Origin: JBEKTY01 sp049515555 | GTDB taxonomy: Bacteria > Planctomycetota > Planctomycetia > Pirellulales > Thermoguttaceae | Assembly (NCBI GenBank): GCA_049515555.1 | Contig: JBEKTY010000008.1 | Span: 1 to 64,000 of the forward strand | Length of the DNA: 64,000 nt | Direction: 5' to 3' | Part shown: piece by piece, positions 33,895-44,300 of the stretch | Numbering within the stretch: the stretch's first letter is position 1 | How the letters are laid out: every line of letters starts with the position of its first letter | The notes under the pieces: model-generated | What the model was told of the DNA's origin: nothing | The model's database searches: none | What the model saw: the letters and a program-made list of their open reading frames with translations, nothing else | Program-made: the position numbers and the translations under genes

Positions 33895-34587
33895 ATGCGA
33901 ATTGCCGAAATCTTCCGATCCGTGCAGGGCGAGGGCCGCCTGACCGGCATGCCGAGCATCTTCATCCGTGCCAGCGGCTGCAACCTCCGCTGCCGCTTCT
34001 GCGATACCCCTTATGCCTCCTGGGAGGCCGAGGGCGAGGAGCTTTCGGTGCAGGAGATCATCGCCCGGATCCAAGCCTGGGCCGAGGCGCGGCATGTCGT
34101 TCTGACCGGCGGGGAGCCGATGCTGTTTGCCGAGCTTGTCCCGCTGTGCGCCGCCCTGCACGCCCTGGGAAAGCACGTCACCATCGAGACCGCCGGCACC
34201 CGCTGCCTGAGGGTCCACTGCGACCTGATGTCCGTAAGCCCCAAGCTCTCCAATTCCACCCCGGCGGCGGCGGCCGAGGGAGCGACGCGGATCGCTCAGC
34301 ATGAGCAGTCCCGCCATGTGCCCGAGGTCGTCCGCCGTCTCAACGCCGAGTACGATTGCCAGTTCAAGTTCGTCGTAGACTGCCTGGAGGATTGCCTGGA
34401 GGTGGCGGCCTACCTGGCCGCGCTGCCCGAGATCGACCGCCGTCGGGTGATGCTCATGCCGCAGGGCGCCAGCCCGCAGGAATTGGCCGAGAAGGCGGCG
34501 TGGCTGGAGCCCTATTGCCGCCAGCAGGGCTTGACATTCTGCCCCCGGCGGCAGATCGAATGGTTCGGCGGCCGCCGCGGCACATGA
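33895..34587 (+). CDS. queE: 7-carboxy-7-deazaguanine synthase
   Basis: 230 residues. Radical SAM enzyme that makes 7-carboxy-7-deazaguanine, an early step toward preQ0 and queuosine. The cluster motif is SGCNLRCRFCDTPYASW (CX3CX2C), followed by VVLTGGEPML and VTIETAGT. The start MRIAEIFRSVQGEG is characteristic. Other pathway genes in the window are queC and queF, about 17-18 kb away. A perfect hairpin with T-tract (34634-34693) follows the gene as a likely terminator. Confidence 0.96.
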   Translation: MRIAEIFRSVQGEGRLTGMPSIFIRASGCNLRCRFCDTPYASWEAEGEELSVQEIIARIQAWAEARHVVLTGGEPMLFAELVPLCAALHALGKHVTIETAGTRCLRVHCDLMSVSPKLSNSTPAAAAEGATRIAQHEQSRHVPEVVRRLNAEYDCQFKFVVDCLEDCLEVAAYLAALPEIDRRRVMLMPQGASPQELAEKAAWLEPYCRQQGLTFCPRRQIEWFGGRRGT

Positions 34588-34633
34588 AACGGCGCGGCTT
34601 AGGACCGGCGAATCAATTATTGTCGTGTTCGCC

Positions 34634-34697
34634 AACGTACTCATCTCGCTCCGCGAGATGGGCTTTCATCTCGCGGAGCGAGATGAGTACGTTTTTT
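34634..34697 (+). terminator. Perfect 27-bp palindrome with T-tract after queE
   Basis: AACGTACTCATCTCGCTCCG continues into a 27-base arm whose exact complement follows after the six-base loop GGCTTT; the right arm ends in GTTTTTTG. This is a very strong intrinsic-terminator shape for queE. On the other strand it lies just past the stop of the convergent gene. The core words match the palindrome pair at 2275-2327, so it is also a member of a repeat family. Confidence 0.75.
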
Positions 34698-34710
34698 GAT
34701 TCTGTGGTCC

Positions 34711-35265
34711 TTACTGCTGCACTCGCCGCCACTCGTACTTCGTCCGGCCGTCCTGGTCGAGCAGCCGCAGGCGGTCCTCGGTCAATTCCAGGATCGGCTC
34801 ATCGACCCGGTCCCCCATTGTCTTGAGGATCATCTGCACTTGGGCGTTGGGCTCGCCGCCGAGCGTTTGTTTTTTCAGGTGGCCGCCGGCCACAGACCAG
34901 GCCATGTCGAATCGCAGCCGTGACGCCGAAAGGGCCGCCCGCCAGCCGCTCAGCTCGACGAGCATCGTACCGGTTCCGTCTTCCTTGAGCGTCATGGTCC
35001 GATGGCCTTGGTAGTCATCGGCCCAAGTGCCCAACAGCATGTGGCGGAGGCGGTCGTCGGGGGCGGCGGGGCCTTGGGCGGCAAGGGCGTTGGAGTTGGC
35101 CCCCGGGGACGCGGCGCGGCCGGGGCCACCGCCCCATCGAGCGTAGAGAACCGAGCCCAGCACGGCGGCGACCAGCACGGCGGCCGCCAGGGCCACCAGC
35201 CGCCGGCGATGAGCGGCCGCCTGCTGTGCGCCCGGTCCGCTGGCAGTCGCTTCCGGGGGGCTCAT
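34711..35265 (-). CDS. Single-pass membrane protein of unknown function
   Basis: 184 residues. One membrane segment near residues 22-42 (RLVALAAAVLVAAVLGSVLYA) leaves a short cytoplasmic N terminus. The exported part (LLGTWADDYQGHRTMTLKEDGTGTM...LELTEDRLRLLDQDGRTKYEWRR) looks like a small beta-barrel-type domain, similar in style to lipocalin-like stress proteins, but no family is named. ATG 35265 overlaps the stop of the upstream CopZ-like gene by 4 bases (ATGA), so the two are coupled in one operon. Confidence 0.75.
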   Translation of the reverse strand: MSPPEATASGPGAQQAAAHRRRLVALAAAVLVAAVLGSVLYARWGGGPGRAASPGANSNALAAQGPAAPDDRLRHMLLGTWADDYQGHRTMTLKEDGTGTMLVELSGWRAALSASRLRFDMAWSVAGGHLKKQTLGGEPNAQVQMILKTMGDRVDEPILELTEDRLRLLDQDGRTKYEWRRVQQ

Positions 35266-35717
35266 GGTCGTGGCCCTCGTTCGCGGCACTGCATGTAATA
35301 CTTCTGCACGTAGGCGGCGCAGGATCGCCCGTTGGCCGCCGTCTCCGAGCAGCGGGCGGCGGGCGACTTGGCCCGCTCCAGCACGGCCTTGGTCCGCGTA
35401 ACGACCCCTTCCCGCACGTCCTGCTCGATATCGGCGCGGGTCAGACCAAGGCAGGCGCACATCGGCGCAGCGGGGTCTTTGGGATAGACGGCCGAGCGGA
35501 GGTCGGCCGCCAGAACGAGCCGCTCGAAACCGTCGAAGTATGCCACCGGGCATTGCGGCGACGGGCAGAAGTTGGCCGGCTCGGCCAGGCGACATCGCTG
35601 CTCCTGCGTGAGATAGGCGGCCAGGGTCTTGCTCCCCACCGGCTCACCCTTGCTGCCGCAGCGCGGGCAGTAGTCGGCGGTCTGATCCGGCTCGCGGACG
35701 AAGGCTTTGTTCATCAT
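35262..35717 (-). CDS. CopZ N-terminus-like zinc / 2Fe-2S protein
   Basis: 151 residues with ten cysteines. YCPRCGSKGEPVGSKTLAAYL (Cys17, Cys20), Cys42, and NFCPSPQCPVAYF (Cys51, Cys56) fit the zinc-binding part of the N-terminal domain of archaeal copper chaperone CopZ. APMCACLGLTRADIEQD (Cys87, Cys89) with later Cys123 and Cys133 fits the C-x-C, C, C ligand spacing of its BFD-like 2Fe-2S site. The copper-binding HMA domain of full CopZ is absent. It lies between two membrane proteins in one operon (42 bases after the first, 4-base overlap with the second). A role in metal or electron transfer is likely but unproven. Confidence 0.75.
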   Translation of the reverse strand: MMNKAFVREPDQTADYCPRCGSKGEPVGSKTLAAYLTQEQRCRLAEPANFCPSPQCPVAYFDGFERLVLAADLRSAVYPKDPAAPMCACLGLTRADIEQDVREGVVTRTKAVLERAKSPAARCSETAANGRSCAAYVQKYYMQCRERGPRP

Positions 35718-35759
35718 CCCAGCAATAGCCCACCCTGCGGGCGACGCGGCGGGCGGTGG

Positions 35760-36551
35760 TCAGTAGCTGCTGGCGACGCTCCTGCTCGGCGTGGTCTGGA
35801 CGATCTTCACCAGGCTGAACTGGCCGTCCTTGACCAGGCCCACGCCGGGGGCAAACACCTTCTCGCGGCCCTCGTCCTCCGCCGTGCCCTTGACCTGCGT
35901 GCGGAAGCAATTGCTGAATTGCCCGGCCGGGGTCGTCACCTTCTCGCCCACGCCGATCACCTCGTAGCGGGTCCTGCCATGCCGCTGCACCAGCGTATCG
36001 CCGACCTTGGGCGCGGCGGGCATGGCCAGCCTGAACACGGCCCCATGGACCCCCGATCGCCAGCCGTCATGGCTTACCACCTTGCCCTCGTAGTAGTTTT
36101 GCACATGGACCCCAAAGCAGTACAGGGCCTTGCTTTCCTTGTCGATGGCGTAGTACTTCCACAACACCTTGGTAGGTTGGCCGCCGCGCTGCTCCTTTTC
36201 CTCGACGACCCGCGTTTGGACGCCGTCGACCAGCTTGGTCTTCCGCCGCACCGTCACCGTGCGGGTCGAGGGGCCGTCGGCATATTCCAGCCGGTAGCCG
36301 GGCTCCAGGTTGAAGTAGGCGTTCTTGCCCACCGTGGTCAAATTGGCCGGATTGACCTGGGCGATGCTGGCCCATTGCGGCGATTCGTCGTCGGTCTCCG
36401 GCAGCGGAGTGCCGCCGGTCCCCACGTAGTAAGCCAAGGCCACTCCGCACGTCAGGCCGGTGCCCACCAGGCCGATGATCACCGATGGCGACCGCCTGGG
36501 CAATCGAACTGCCCGAAAAAGATCACCAATAACGCGTAAAACAGATAGCAT
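35760..36551 (-). CDS. Membrane-anchored protein of unknown function, first gene of CopZ-like operon
   Basis: 263 residues. A membrane segment near 24-43 (VIIGLVGTGLTCGVALAYYV) is followed by an exported domain rich in beta structure (AYFNLEPGYRLEYADGPST, VTVRRKTKLVDGVQTRVVEEKE). The pattern resembles outer-layer proteins that test for secreted-polymer binding, but no family can be named. The gene heads an operon with the CopZ-like protein and another single-pass protein. Confidence 0.75.
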   Translation of the reverse strand: MLSVLRVIGDLFRAVRLPRRSPSVIIGLVGTGLTCGVALAYYVGTGGTPLPETDDESPQWASIAQVNPANLTTVGKNAYFNLEPGYRLEYADGPSTRTVTVRRKTKLVDGVQTRVVEEKEQRGGQPTKVLWKYYAIDKESKALYCFGVHVQNYYEGKVVSHDGWRSGVHGAVFRLAMPAAPKVGDTLVQRHGRTRYEVIGVGEKVTTPAGQFSNCFRTQVKGTAEDEGREKVFAPGVGLVKDGQFSLVKIVQTTPSRSVASSY

Positions 36552-37032
36552 CTTCGCCAGTCCTTTGCCCCCTCAGCGGCCAGCCGCCCCTGCCATGCAA
36601 CTTACTTCCGATTAGCGCCCGGGGAATTCTACTGAGCGGCCGTGGGTGGGGCTATGGCGCTTTGGCCGGAATCGTGCGAAGGCGGAGAATGTCGAGAATC
36701 TGCGGGATTTCGGCAGGGATTGGGGATTAGGGATTGGGACTTAGGTCTTGGGGCTTTGGTCTTGGGGCTTGGGTCTTAGGTCTTCGTCCCTCCGCCGTCA
36801 GTTGTCGGTTGTCAGTGTCCCGCTGCTTGCTGAACACTGAAAACTGAAAACTGAACACTCCCTCGCCCTCGCCCCTCTTCACTAGTGGCTAGTGCCTGGT
36901 GGCTGGTGGCTGGTAGCGAGAAGAAAGGGCCACTCACCCCTCGCCACTCCCCACTCCCCACTCCCCACTCCCCACTCCCCACTCCTTTCCCCCTCTGAAG
37001 AAGAAGGTCACCTGCGCGGTGAACATTTCATG

Positions 37033-37170
37033 TGTGCAACACTTTGACGGGACTTTCGGGAGCCTCCGGTGTTGCACAAGTGGGCAATTCGTTTGCCGGC
37101 TGCCGTTTGCGATTCTGCCCGTCGTGCGTAAGTTCATACAACTTGTAAGGTACGTGTTGCACATGTTTTT
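37033..37170 (+). ncRNA. Possible structured RNA with alternative TGTGCAACAC pairings
   Basis: TGTGCAACAC (37033-37042) has two perfect partners, GTGTTGCACA at 37069-37078 and again at 37154-37163, and the last is followed by TGTTTTTT. The layout allows two mutually exclusive hairpins, the second next to a T-tract as in a terminator. It is the only non-repeat part of the 1.8-kb gene-free block. No RNA family is recognised, and there is no expression evidence. Confidence 0.25.
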
Positions 37171-37541
37171 TCCATCGGCTCAAAACGGCTGGCCGGGCGT
37201 TCCAAAGGTGGGGGAAATCTTGGGCTTTTTGGGCGTATCGCCCGGGAAATACGATACATCGGTCATCTAGTGAACATTAAGCCACTTTTCCAGGATCACG
37301 CGCCAAACCCGGCGTGCACATAGGTTTTTTTGCCGTTGGTGGGGCGTGGTGACCCATCTTGCCAGAGCAATCGGCATGCCAGTTCCGGCGTAAACGATCG
37401 AGCAGCCACGGATGAAACACGGATTGAACACGGAAAGGACTCTTGGACATGAGCCAACCGCGAGACAACAGATTGTTCTTGTCCGTGTTTGTTCCGTGTT
37501 CAATCCGTGGCTGCCCTAAATTGTCAAAGAGCGAGGCCGGC

Positions 37542-37627
37542 AATGTATCCGGCACACGCCGTGTGCCGCAATGCAGCCCATACACGCCGTGTGCGGAAAA
37601 CGGCACACGGCGTGTGCCTGATACATT
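37542..37627. repeat. GTATCCGGCACAC palindrome family, copy 3
   Basis: ATGTATCCGGCACACGCCG and its complement flank a middle arm CATACACGCCGTGTGCGG, giving a three-arm version like copy 3 of the GGGTGCCACTGCTGG family. Confidence 0.8.
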
Positions 37628-38003
37628 GGGCGGCGGCAGGCGGGATTATAACACTAGACCTGTACAGTTGTCTAGATCTGAACGTGCAGGAAATTTGGTG
37701 GGGCGGAAGGCGGCAGGAAGAAGGCGGGCATGGGAACACTAATTCACGCTGATAACCGCTGATTCGGTTGGGCCCGATTAGTGCAGATTAGGGTAAATCA
37801 GCGTTCCATCCTCGTCCCTCACCACTCGCCCCTCTTCGCCAGTGGCTAGTGGCTGGTGGCTAGTGGCTAGAAAGGGCCCCTCGCCCTCGCCCCTCACCAC
37901 TCGCCCCTAGTCCCTAATCCCCCGCCCCTTCCCCCCACCATAGCTGGTTTTTCGGTGATTTTCGGGAATTTCTGGCCGCAATGGCTTAAACGCAGCCGGG
38001 GCT

Positions 38004-38012
38004 TGGTATAAT
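38004..38012 (+). promoter_or_regulatory. Consensus extended -10 upstream of the giant gene
   Basis: TGGTATAAT is a perfect extended -10 (TGnTATAAT), 321 bases before the annotated start of the PEP-CTERM gene. No good -35 is visible, which is tolerable for extended -10 promoters. Link to the gene is inference. Confidence 0.4.
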
Positions 38013-38332
38013 CGGTGCCGGTCCCCCGTTCGTTCCACCCAACCCGAGTGGCACTACGGCGCTCGGTCGGCAGACACAAGTGCGATGTGAATGACCAAAT
38101 CCCAATGACTAATGACCAATGACAAGCGGGCCGAGTGCGGCGAGTTTCTTGGTCATTGGTGCTTGGTCATTGGTCATTTCTCACAGGCAGGTACGGCACC
38201 GAGCGCCCTGACGGCCAACGGTTGGTCATTGGTGCTTGGTCATTGGTCGTTTCTCACCGCATTGCGGCCTGACGTGGCGCTGAAGAGGCGGGCGGGGTGG
38301 AGTTCGTGGAATTGGTTCCCCAGGGGTGAATC

Positions 38333-41300
38333 ATGCCGGCCACGCGGGTCTTGATTCAAACCGTGGACGTACCACGCAGGCACGAAGACACGACGGAACA
38401 AACAGAGCGGTTGTACGAGCGCCGGCACGCCGCTCAAGCAAGCCGGTTACACCCGCGCGGATGCCTAAAGAAACTTCGTGCCCTTTGTGCCTTTGTGGTT
38501 AATTGCTTTCGGCGCAGGCCCTCGATCTTTCGGCCCGCGGCGTGCGGCTGTGTCGCTGTGATCCTGCTGCTGGTGCCACCGCTGCCGGCCCGCGCACAAA
38601 CCTACTGGAACGCCTCGTCGGACAATTGGTCGGTGGCATCGGATTGGACCGCGGGCCTGCCGACCTCCAGCACCAACGCCTACATCGCCAACGGCGGCAC
38701 CGCGACCGTCAGTTCCACCGGGCCAGCGTGCAGCTACCTTTACCTTGGCACTCCCGCCGGCAGTGGGTTGCTCCAAATGAGCGGTGGCAGCCTCGTGACG
38801 CAATGGGATGAGGACGTCGGCTACTCCGGAACGGGCAGTTTCACTCAGTCCGGTGGAACGAATTCGCCCAGCAGCAACCTCAATGTCGGGTACCTTCGCG
38901 GTAGCAGTGGGACATACACCCTAAACGCGGGCACGCTGTCCTGTACGAACTTTGAGTACGTCGGCTATTACGGCACGGGCAACTTCGTGCAGACCGGAGG
39001 AAGCAGTGGCTTTGGTGCCTCCGTTTATCTCGGGTACAACGCCGGGAGCAGCGGAACTTACAGCCTTAACGGAGGGGCGTTGGGTGATATGAACGAGTAT
39101 GTGGGCTACTCCGGCATAGGAAGCTTCACACAGACCGGCGGGACCAACGCGATCGCCGGCGGCAGCACCACCAGCAACCTCTACCTGGGCTGCGGTTCCG
39201 GCAGCAGCGGGACATACAACCTGAGCGGGACCGGCCAGTTGTCGGCCCTGAGCGAGTACGTCGGATACGGTTCGGGCGCCACGGCGTTGTTCCAGCAGAG
39301 CGGCGGCTCGAACACGGCCAGTAATATCTCGATTGGCAGCGGCGGCCGCTACGTGTTAAGCGGCGGCACGCTCAGCATAAGCTACGGCGGAATCTCCAAC
39401 CAAGGCACGATCGACCTCAGCAACAGTCAGGCCACCTTGACCGTCGGAAGTAATTGCATTGTCGATCTTTCCCAGGCTGTCTTGACGAATGTCGGTTCCA
39501 TGAACGTGAGCGTCGGGGCCAACTCACTGTTGATCGTCCCGCCGGGATTCAACCCGTCAACGGGTTTCGCCAGTTACAGTTGCCTGGGGATGACCCATAC
39601 CGCGGGCACCACGCTCGTGGTGCCGGCCGGGCGGTACCTCGCCGGTTCGGGCTCGATCAACGATCAGGTGAGCTGCCAAGGAACGATTACGAACGCTTCC
39701 CCCTATAGCCCCGCCCTCGACCTCAACAACGGGCTGGTGATCTCTGGCGCCGGCAACGTTACCTTGGGGTGGCCCGGCAACGGCAACTACGGAAACCTGG
39801 TGGTCAACGATCCGGCTTCGGGGATCACGGGCGGGTCGCTCACCCTGGCAAACCAGTATGTCGGCACTGCCGGAACGGGAGTGTTCACACAGTCCGGTGG
39901 GAGCAACGCCGTCTCCAACTACCTCTACCTAGGCTACAACCCCGGCAACAGCGGAAGCTACAGCCTGAGCGGGACCGGTACCCTATCCGCGGCTGCCGAG
40001 TACGTGGGCCTCAGTGGGGTAGGGGCCTTCGCGCAATCGGGCGGCGCCAACTCCGCGGGCTCTACAATTTTTGTCGGCGCTTCCGCTGGGAGCACCGGCA
40101 CGTACAACCTGCGCGGTTCGGGCCAGTTGTACGCGGGAAACGAGGAGATCGTTGGCTCCCAAGGGGCGGGCACTTTCACGCAGGCCGGTGGGACCAATAC
40201 AGCTAATCTCGAACTCCTTCTGGCGAGCGCCTCTACCAGCTACGGGGCGTACAACCTGAACGGCGGAACGCTAATCGTCCGATCAATCATCGGCGGTTCC
40301 GGGACGGCGGCCTTCAACTTCAATGGCGGAATCCTGCGGGCCGTCGCCTCATTTTCCACCACGCTGCCCCTGACCTTGGGCGCTCCCGGCGGCAACGCAA
40401 CCATCGACAGCGCTGGCTATACGGTTACCCTTTCGGGCACCGTTTCCGGTCCCGGAAACCTTGTCAAGATTGGCACCGGCACACTGGCCCTGGGCGCAAC
40501 GAACACGTACACCGGCCCCACCGCAGTCAACGCCGGGATTCTCTCGCTGACAGGCTCCCTCAGCCCGAGCAGCGCCCTGATGGTCGGCGGCGGCACGCTC
40601 AGCTACGCCCCGACGGCCAACGGCGGCACCGGAAACTCGCAGACCGTCGCCGGGCTGACCGTCAACGCCGGCCTATCGGCTGTCAACGTCACCACCGGCA
40701 ACACGCTGGCCCTGGGCGCGATCACCCGCGGCGTCGGCGGGGTGGTCGGCTTCAGCAGCACCGGCACGATCACCACCAGCACGGGCAACGCCAACGGCAT
40801 ACTGGGCCCCTGGGCCGTCTACGGCAGCGGCGCGACGACGGCCTACGCCACCGGCAACGGCACCATCGCAGCCTACAGCCCGACCATCGTCAGCACGATC
40901 GGCGCCCTGACCGACCAGACCGGGACGTTGAATTATTCACTCTCAGGAGCGGGCGGCACGCTGGCGGCCCCCCTCTCGGCCAACACCTTGCAACTGACCG
41001 GCAGCACCGCCACCGCGATCGCCATCGGCGGGAATACGGTCACCCTGAACGGGATTCTGAACGAGAATACCACGGCCGCCAGTTCGATCAGCGGCACCGC
41101 CGGCCTGGTGATCGGCGGCACAAAGGAACTGGTGTACGCCGGGCCGGGCAGCATGTCCGTGGCCTCGCCGGTTGTGAACAGCGCCGGCGGGGCGTCGGCT
41201 CTGACCATGGCCGGCAGCGGCACGCTTACCCTGACTGGTTCCAGCACCTACAGCGGCGGTACATACGTCGAAAACGGGACGCTCTCGGCGGGTGCAAGCG

Positions 41301-44300
41301 GGGCCCTGGGCAGGGGCAACGTAACTGTCAGTGGCGGCGCGCTGACCGTTGGCGCCGCCAACGCCCTCGACGGCGGTGCAGCCCAGGCCCTCGTTGTGTC
41401 CGGCGGCACGGCCACCCTCAATTACACAGACAGCTACACGGGCGGCACGACGCTGATTGCGGGCGCCGTAGCCGCCAACGCCGCTGGGGCTCTGGGCGGC
41501 GGTAGAGTCGCTGTCAGCGGCGGCACCTTCACCGGGAGCGCCGCCAACGCCTTGACCGGCGGCCAAGCTCTAATCGTCTCCGGCGGCACGGCCACCCTCA
41601 GCCAGGCCAACAGCTACACCGGCGGCACAACGGTAAGCGCCGGCACGCTCCAGGCCAACTACGCCGGGGCCCTTGGCGCGGGCAACGTGGCTGTAAGCGG
41701 TGGCACGCTAACCGAGAGCGCCACCAATGGCCTGACCGGCAGCCAAGCTCTCCTGATCTCAAGTGGCGCGGTCACCCTCAGCCAGGCCAACAACTACAGC
41801 GGCGGCACAACGGTCAGCGGTAGCGGTACGCTCCAGGCCCAGGCCAGGTACGGCGGGGCCCTTGGCACCGGCAACGTGACTTTAAGCGGCGGGACGCTCA
41901 CCGAGACTACGAGTGACGCCCTGACCGGCGGCCAGGCCCTGGTCGTGTCCGGCGGCGCGGCCTGGCTCGCGTACGACAACGACTATTCCGGCGGTACCAC
42001 CGTCAACGGCGGAACGCTCTCGGTCACCGGTTCCCTGAATCCGTCCGGCACGCTGGCCGTCGGCGGTGGCACCTTTTCGTTCGGAGGCACCGCCGCCCAA
42101 GCCGTCAACGGTCTGGCGGTCAACGCCGGGGCATCGGTGGTCAGCAATACCAATTCCGGCGCTACGCCGGTCTTGGCCTTGGGCGGCATTACGCGCTCCG
42201 TCGGCGGCACGGTGGACTTCCCCACGGCGACAGGCACGGCCGATGTAATTACCACCACGCGGGTCAACACCAGCGGCATCATCGGCGGCTGGGCCACGCA
42301 AGGCGGCGGCGCGACTTGGGCCGTCGCCGGCAACGGAACCGCCGCGGCCATAACCGGGCTCAGCACCTATACCACAACCACGGTGGCCGGCAATACGCCG
42401 GGCAGTTACACGAACAGGAATATCGACGTGACGAGCAGCCCAAGTCCGACGGCAGGCATCACGCCCAACAGCCTGCGGTTCAATACGGCGGCTGCGGAAA
42501 CGCTCACGCTGACGGGCACAAACATTATCGCGTCCGGCGGCATTCTGGTGACCAGCAACGTAGGTAATAACCCATCCACTATCACCGGCGGCGCCCTCGA
42601 AGGCGCTTCCGGCGCAGATCTGGTTGTTATCCAGAACAACACCAGTAGCGGCCTCACGGTCGCTTCGGTAATTGCGGACAACGCCTCCCCCACAGCCCTG
42701 ACGAAGAGCGGGGCGGGCACGGCGGCACTCACCGCCTCCAACACGTACACCGGCGGCACCACCATTAACGCCGGCACGCTGGCCGCCAATGCCGCCGAGG
42801 CCCTGGGCACGGGCAATGTTACAGTGAGCGGCGGCACGCTGACCACCAGCGCCGCCAATGCCCTGACCGGGAGCCAAGCCCTCCTGGTCTCCGGTGGCAC
42901 GGCCGCCCTCGGCCAGGCCAACACTTACAGCGGCGGCACTACGCTGAGGAGCGGCACGCTGGACATCGACAATTCCGGCGCTTTGGGCGCCGGGGCCTTG
43001 ACAATCACCGGGGGCACCATCGACAGTGCCGCCGCCGGCATAACTGTGAACAACAACCCCCAGGACTGGGACGCCTCATTCGCGTTCGGCGGCAGCAATG
43101 CCCTGAATCTTGGCACCGGATCCGTGTACCTGTGGTCCACAACACTCACGATCACCACCAATGGTGCCGGTACACTGACCATCGGTGGGACAATCAGCGA
43201 CAGCGGCAATCATTACGCCCTGACGAAGGCCGGCCCCGGCACGCTCACCATGGCCGGCACGAACACCTACAACGGCGGGACGACCGTCTCTGGCGGTATG
43301 CTGCAAGCGGCGAAAACGCGGGCGCTGCCGGGGTACGCAACCGCCGGAAAGGTCTCGGTGGGCAATGGCGGAACTCTGGCAGTAAATGCAGGCGGGACGG
43401 GCGAGTGGGCCGCGGCCGATATCGACACCCTTCGGAGCAACGCGAGCTTCGCCAGCGGGTCGGCCCTGGGTATCGACACCACGAATGCCGCCAGTGGCTT
43501 CACCTATGCGAGCAACATCGGCGGCGGCCTGGGCATTACGAAACTCGGCGCCAACACGCTCACTTTGACCGGTGCCAACAGCTATATCGGCACGACGACG
43601 ATAAGCGGCGGCACGTTGGCCCTCGTCACCGCCGCCAGCAATAACAACATCGGAGGTTCCGGCAAGATCCTCGTCGGCAGCGGGGCTACGCTCGACGCGA
43701 CGGGCGTGACCGCCAGCGGCGGATTCCAGATTCCCTCCGGGCAGATTCTGGCCGGTTCGGGACTCGTCAACGGCGGCACGACGGTTCTCTCGGGCGGCAC
43801 GGTCAGTCCCGGCGATTTCGGGGTGGTGGGCATATTGAGCACCGGGGCCGTTACGTTTTCGAGCGGCAGTACGCTGGCCGTCGACGTGGGGGCCGGGGCG
43901 GGCAATGCCGACCTGTTGGCCATCGGCGAGACAGCCATGGTCAATATGGGGGCCAGCATTAGTTTCAACCTGCTGGGCACGCCCGACCAGGGCAAGTATG
44001 TGCTAGCCACGGCCACGAGCGGCCTCGGCGGCAGTGCCAGTGCGCTGACGAGCAGTACGGTGCCCACCGGGTACCACTTGATCTCCAGCGGCACAGAGCT
44101 GGACCTGAGCCATCGGCCGACGCTGGGCACGGCCACGGCCACGCCCGCCGCGCCCTCGATCATCACGGGCGGCAGTACGGCGGTGACGGTCAGCGTGCAG
44201 AACACGGCGCCCAGTGGGGGCGACACGCTTAACTTCACGGCCGTCCCGACGGCAAACATGACCGGCACGGCGGGCGGCACGGCGGCCGCCGGCTCGGCCA

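Larger units (their letters stand above)
36552..38332. repeat. 1.8-kb gene-free block of simple-phrase repeats
   Basis: No convincing gene. From left to right: GGGATTAGGGATTGGG and CTTGGGGCTTTGGTCTTGG phrases (36717-36785); GTCAGTTGTCGGTTGTCAG (36797-36816); CTGAAAACTGAAAACTGAAC (about 36838-36857); GTGGCTAGTG/GGTGGCTGG (36884-36920); CCACTCCCCACTCCCCACTC (36944-36985); a unique stretch with TGTGCAACAC hairpins (37030-37175); an inverted pair of ACACGGATTGAACACGG words (37408-37515); a GTATCCGGCACAC-family palindrome (37542-37627); GATAACCGCTGATT words (37747-37790); GTGGCTAGTGGCTGG again (37840-37872); and GGTCATTGGTGCTTGGTCAT phrases with complements (38090-38255). Confidence 0.75.

Noticed and set aside
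37019..37270. An 83-codon frame in the gene-free block
   Set aside because: No ribosome-binding site, no family-like composition, and it spans the hairpin structure and T-tract.
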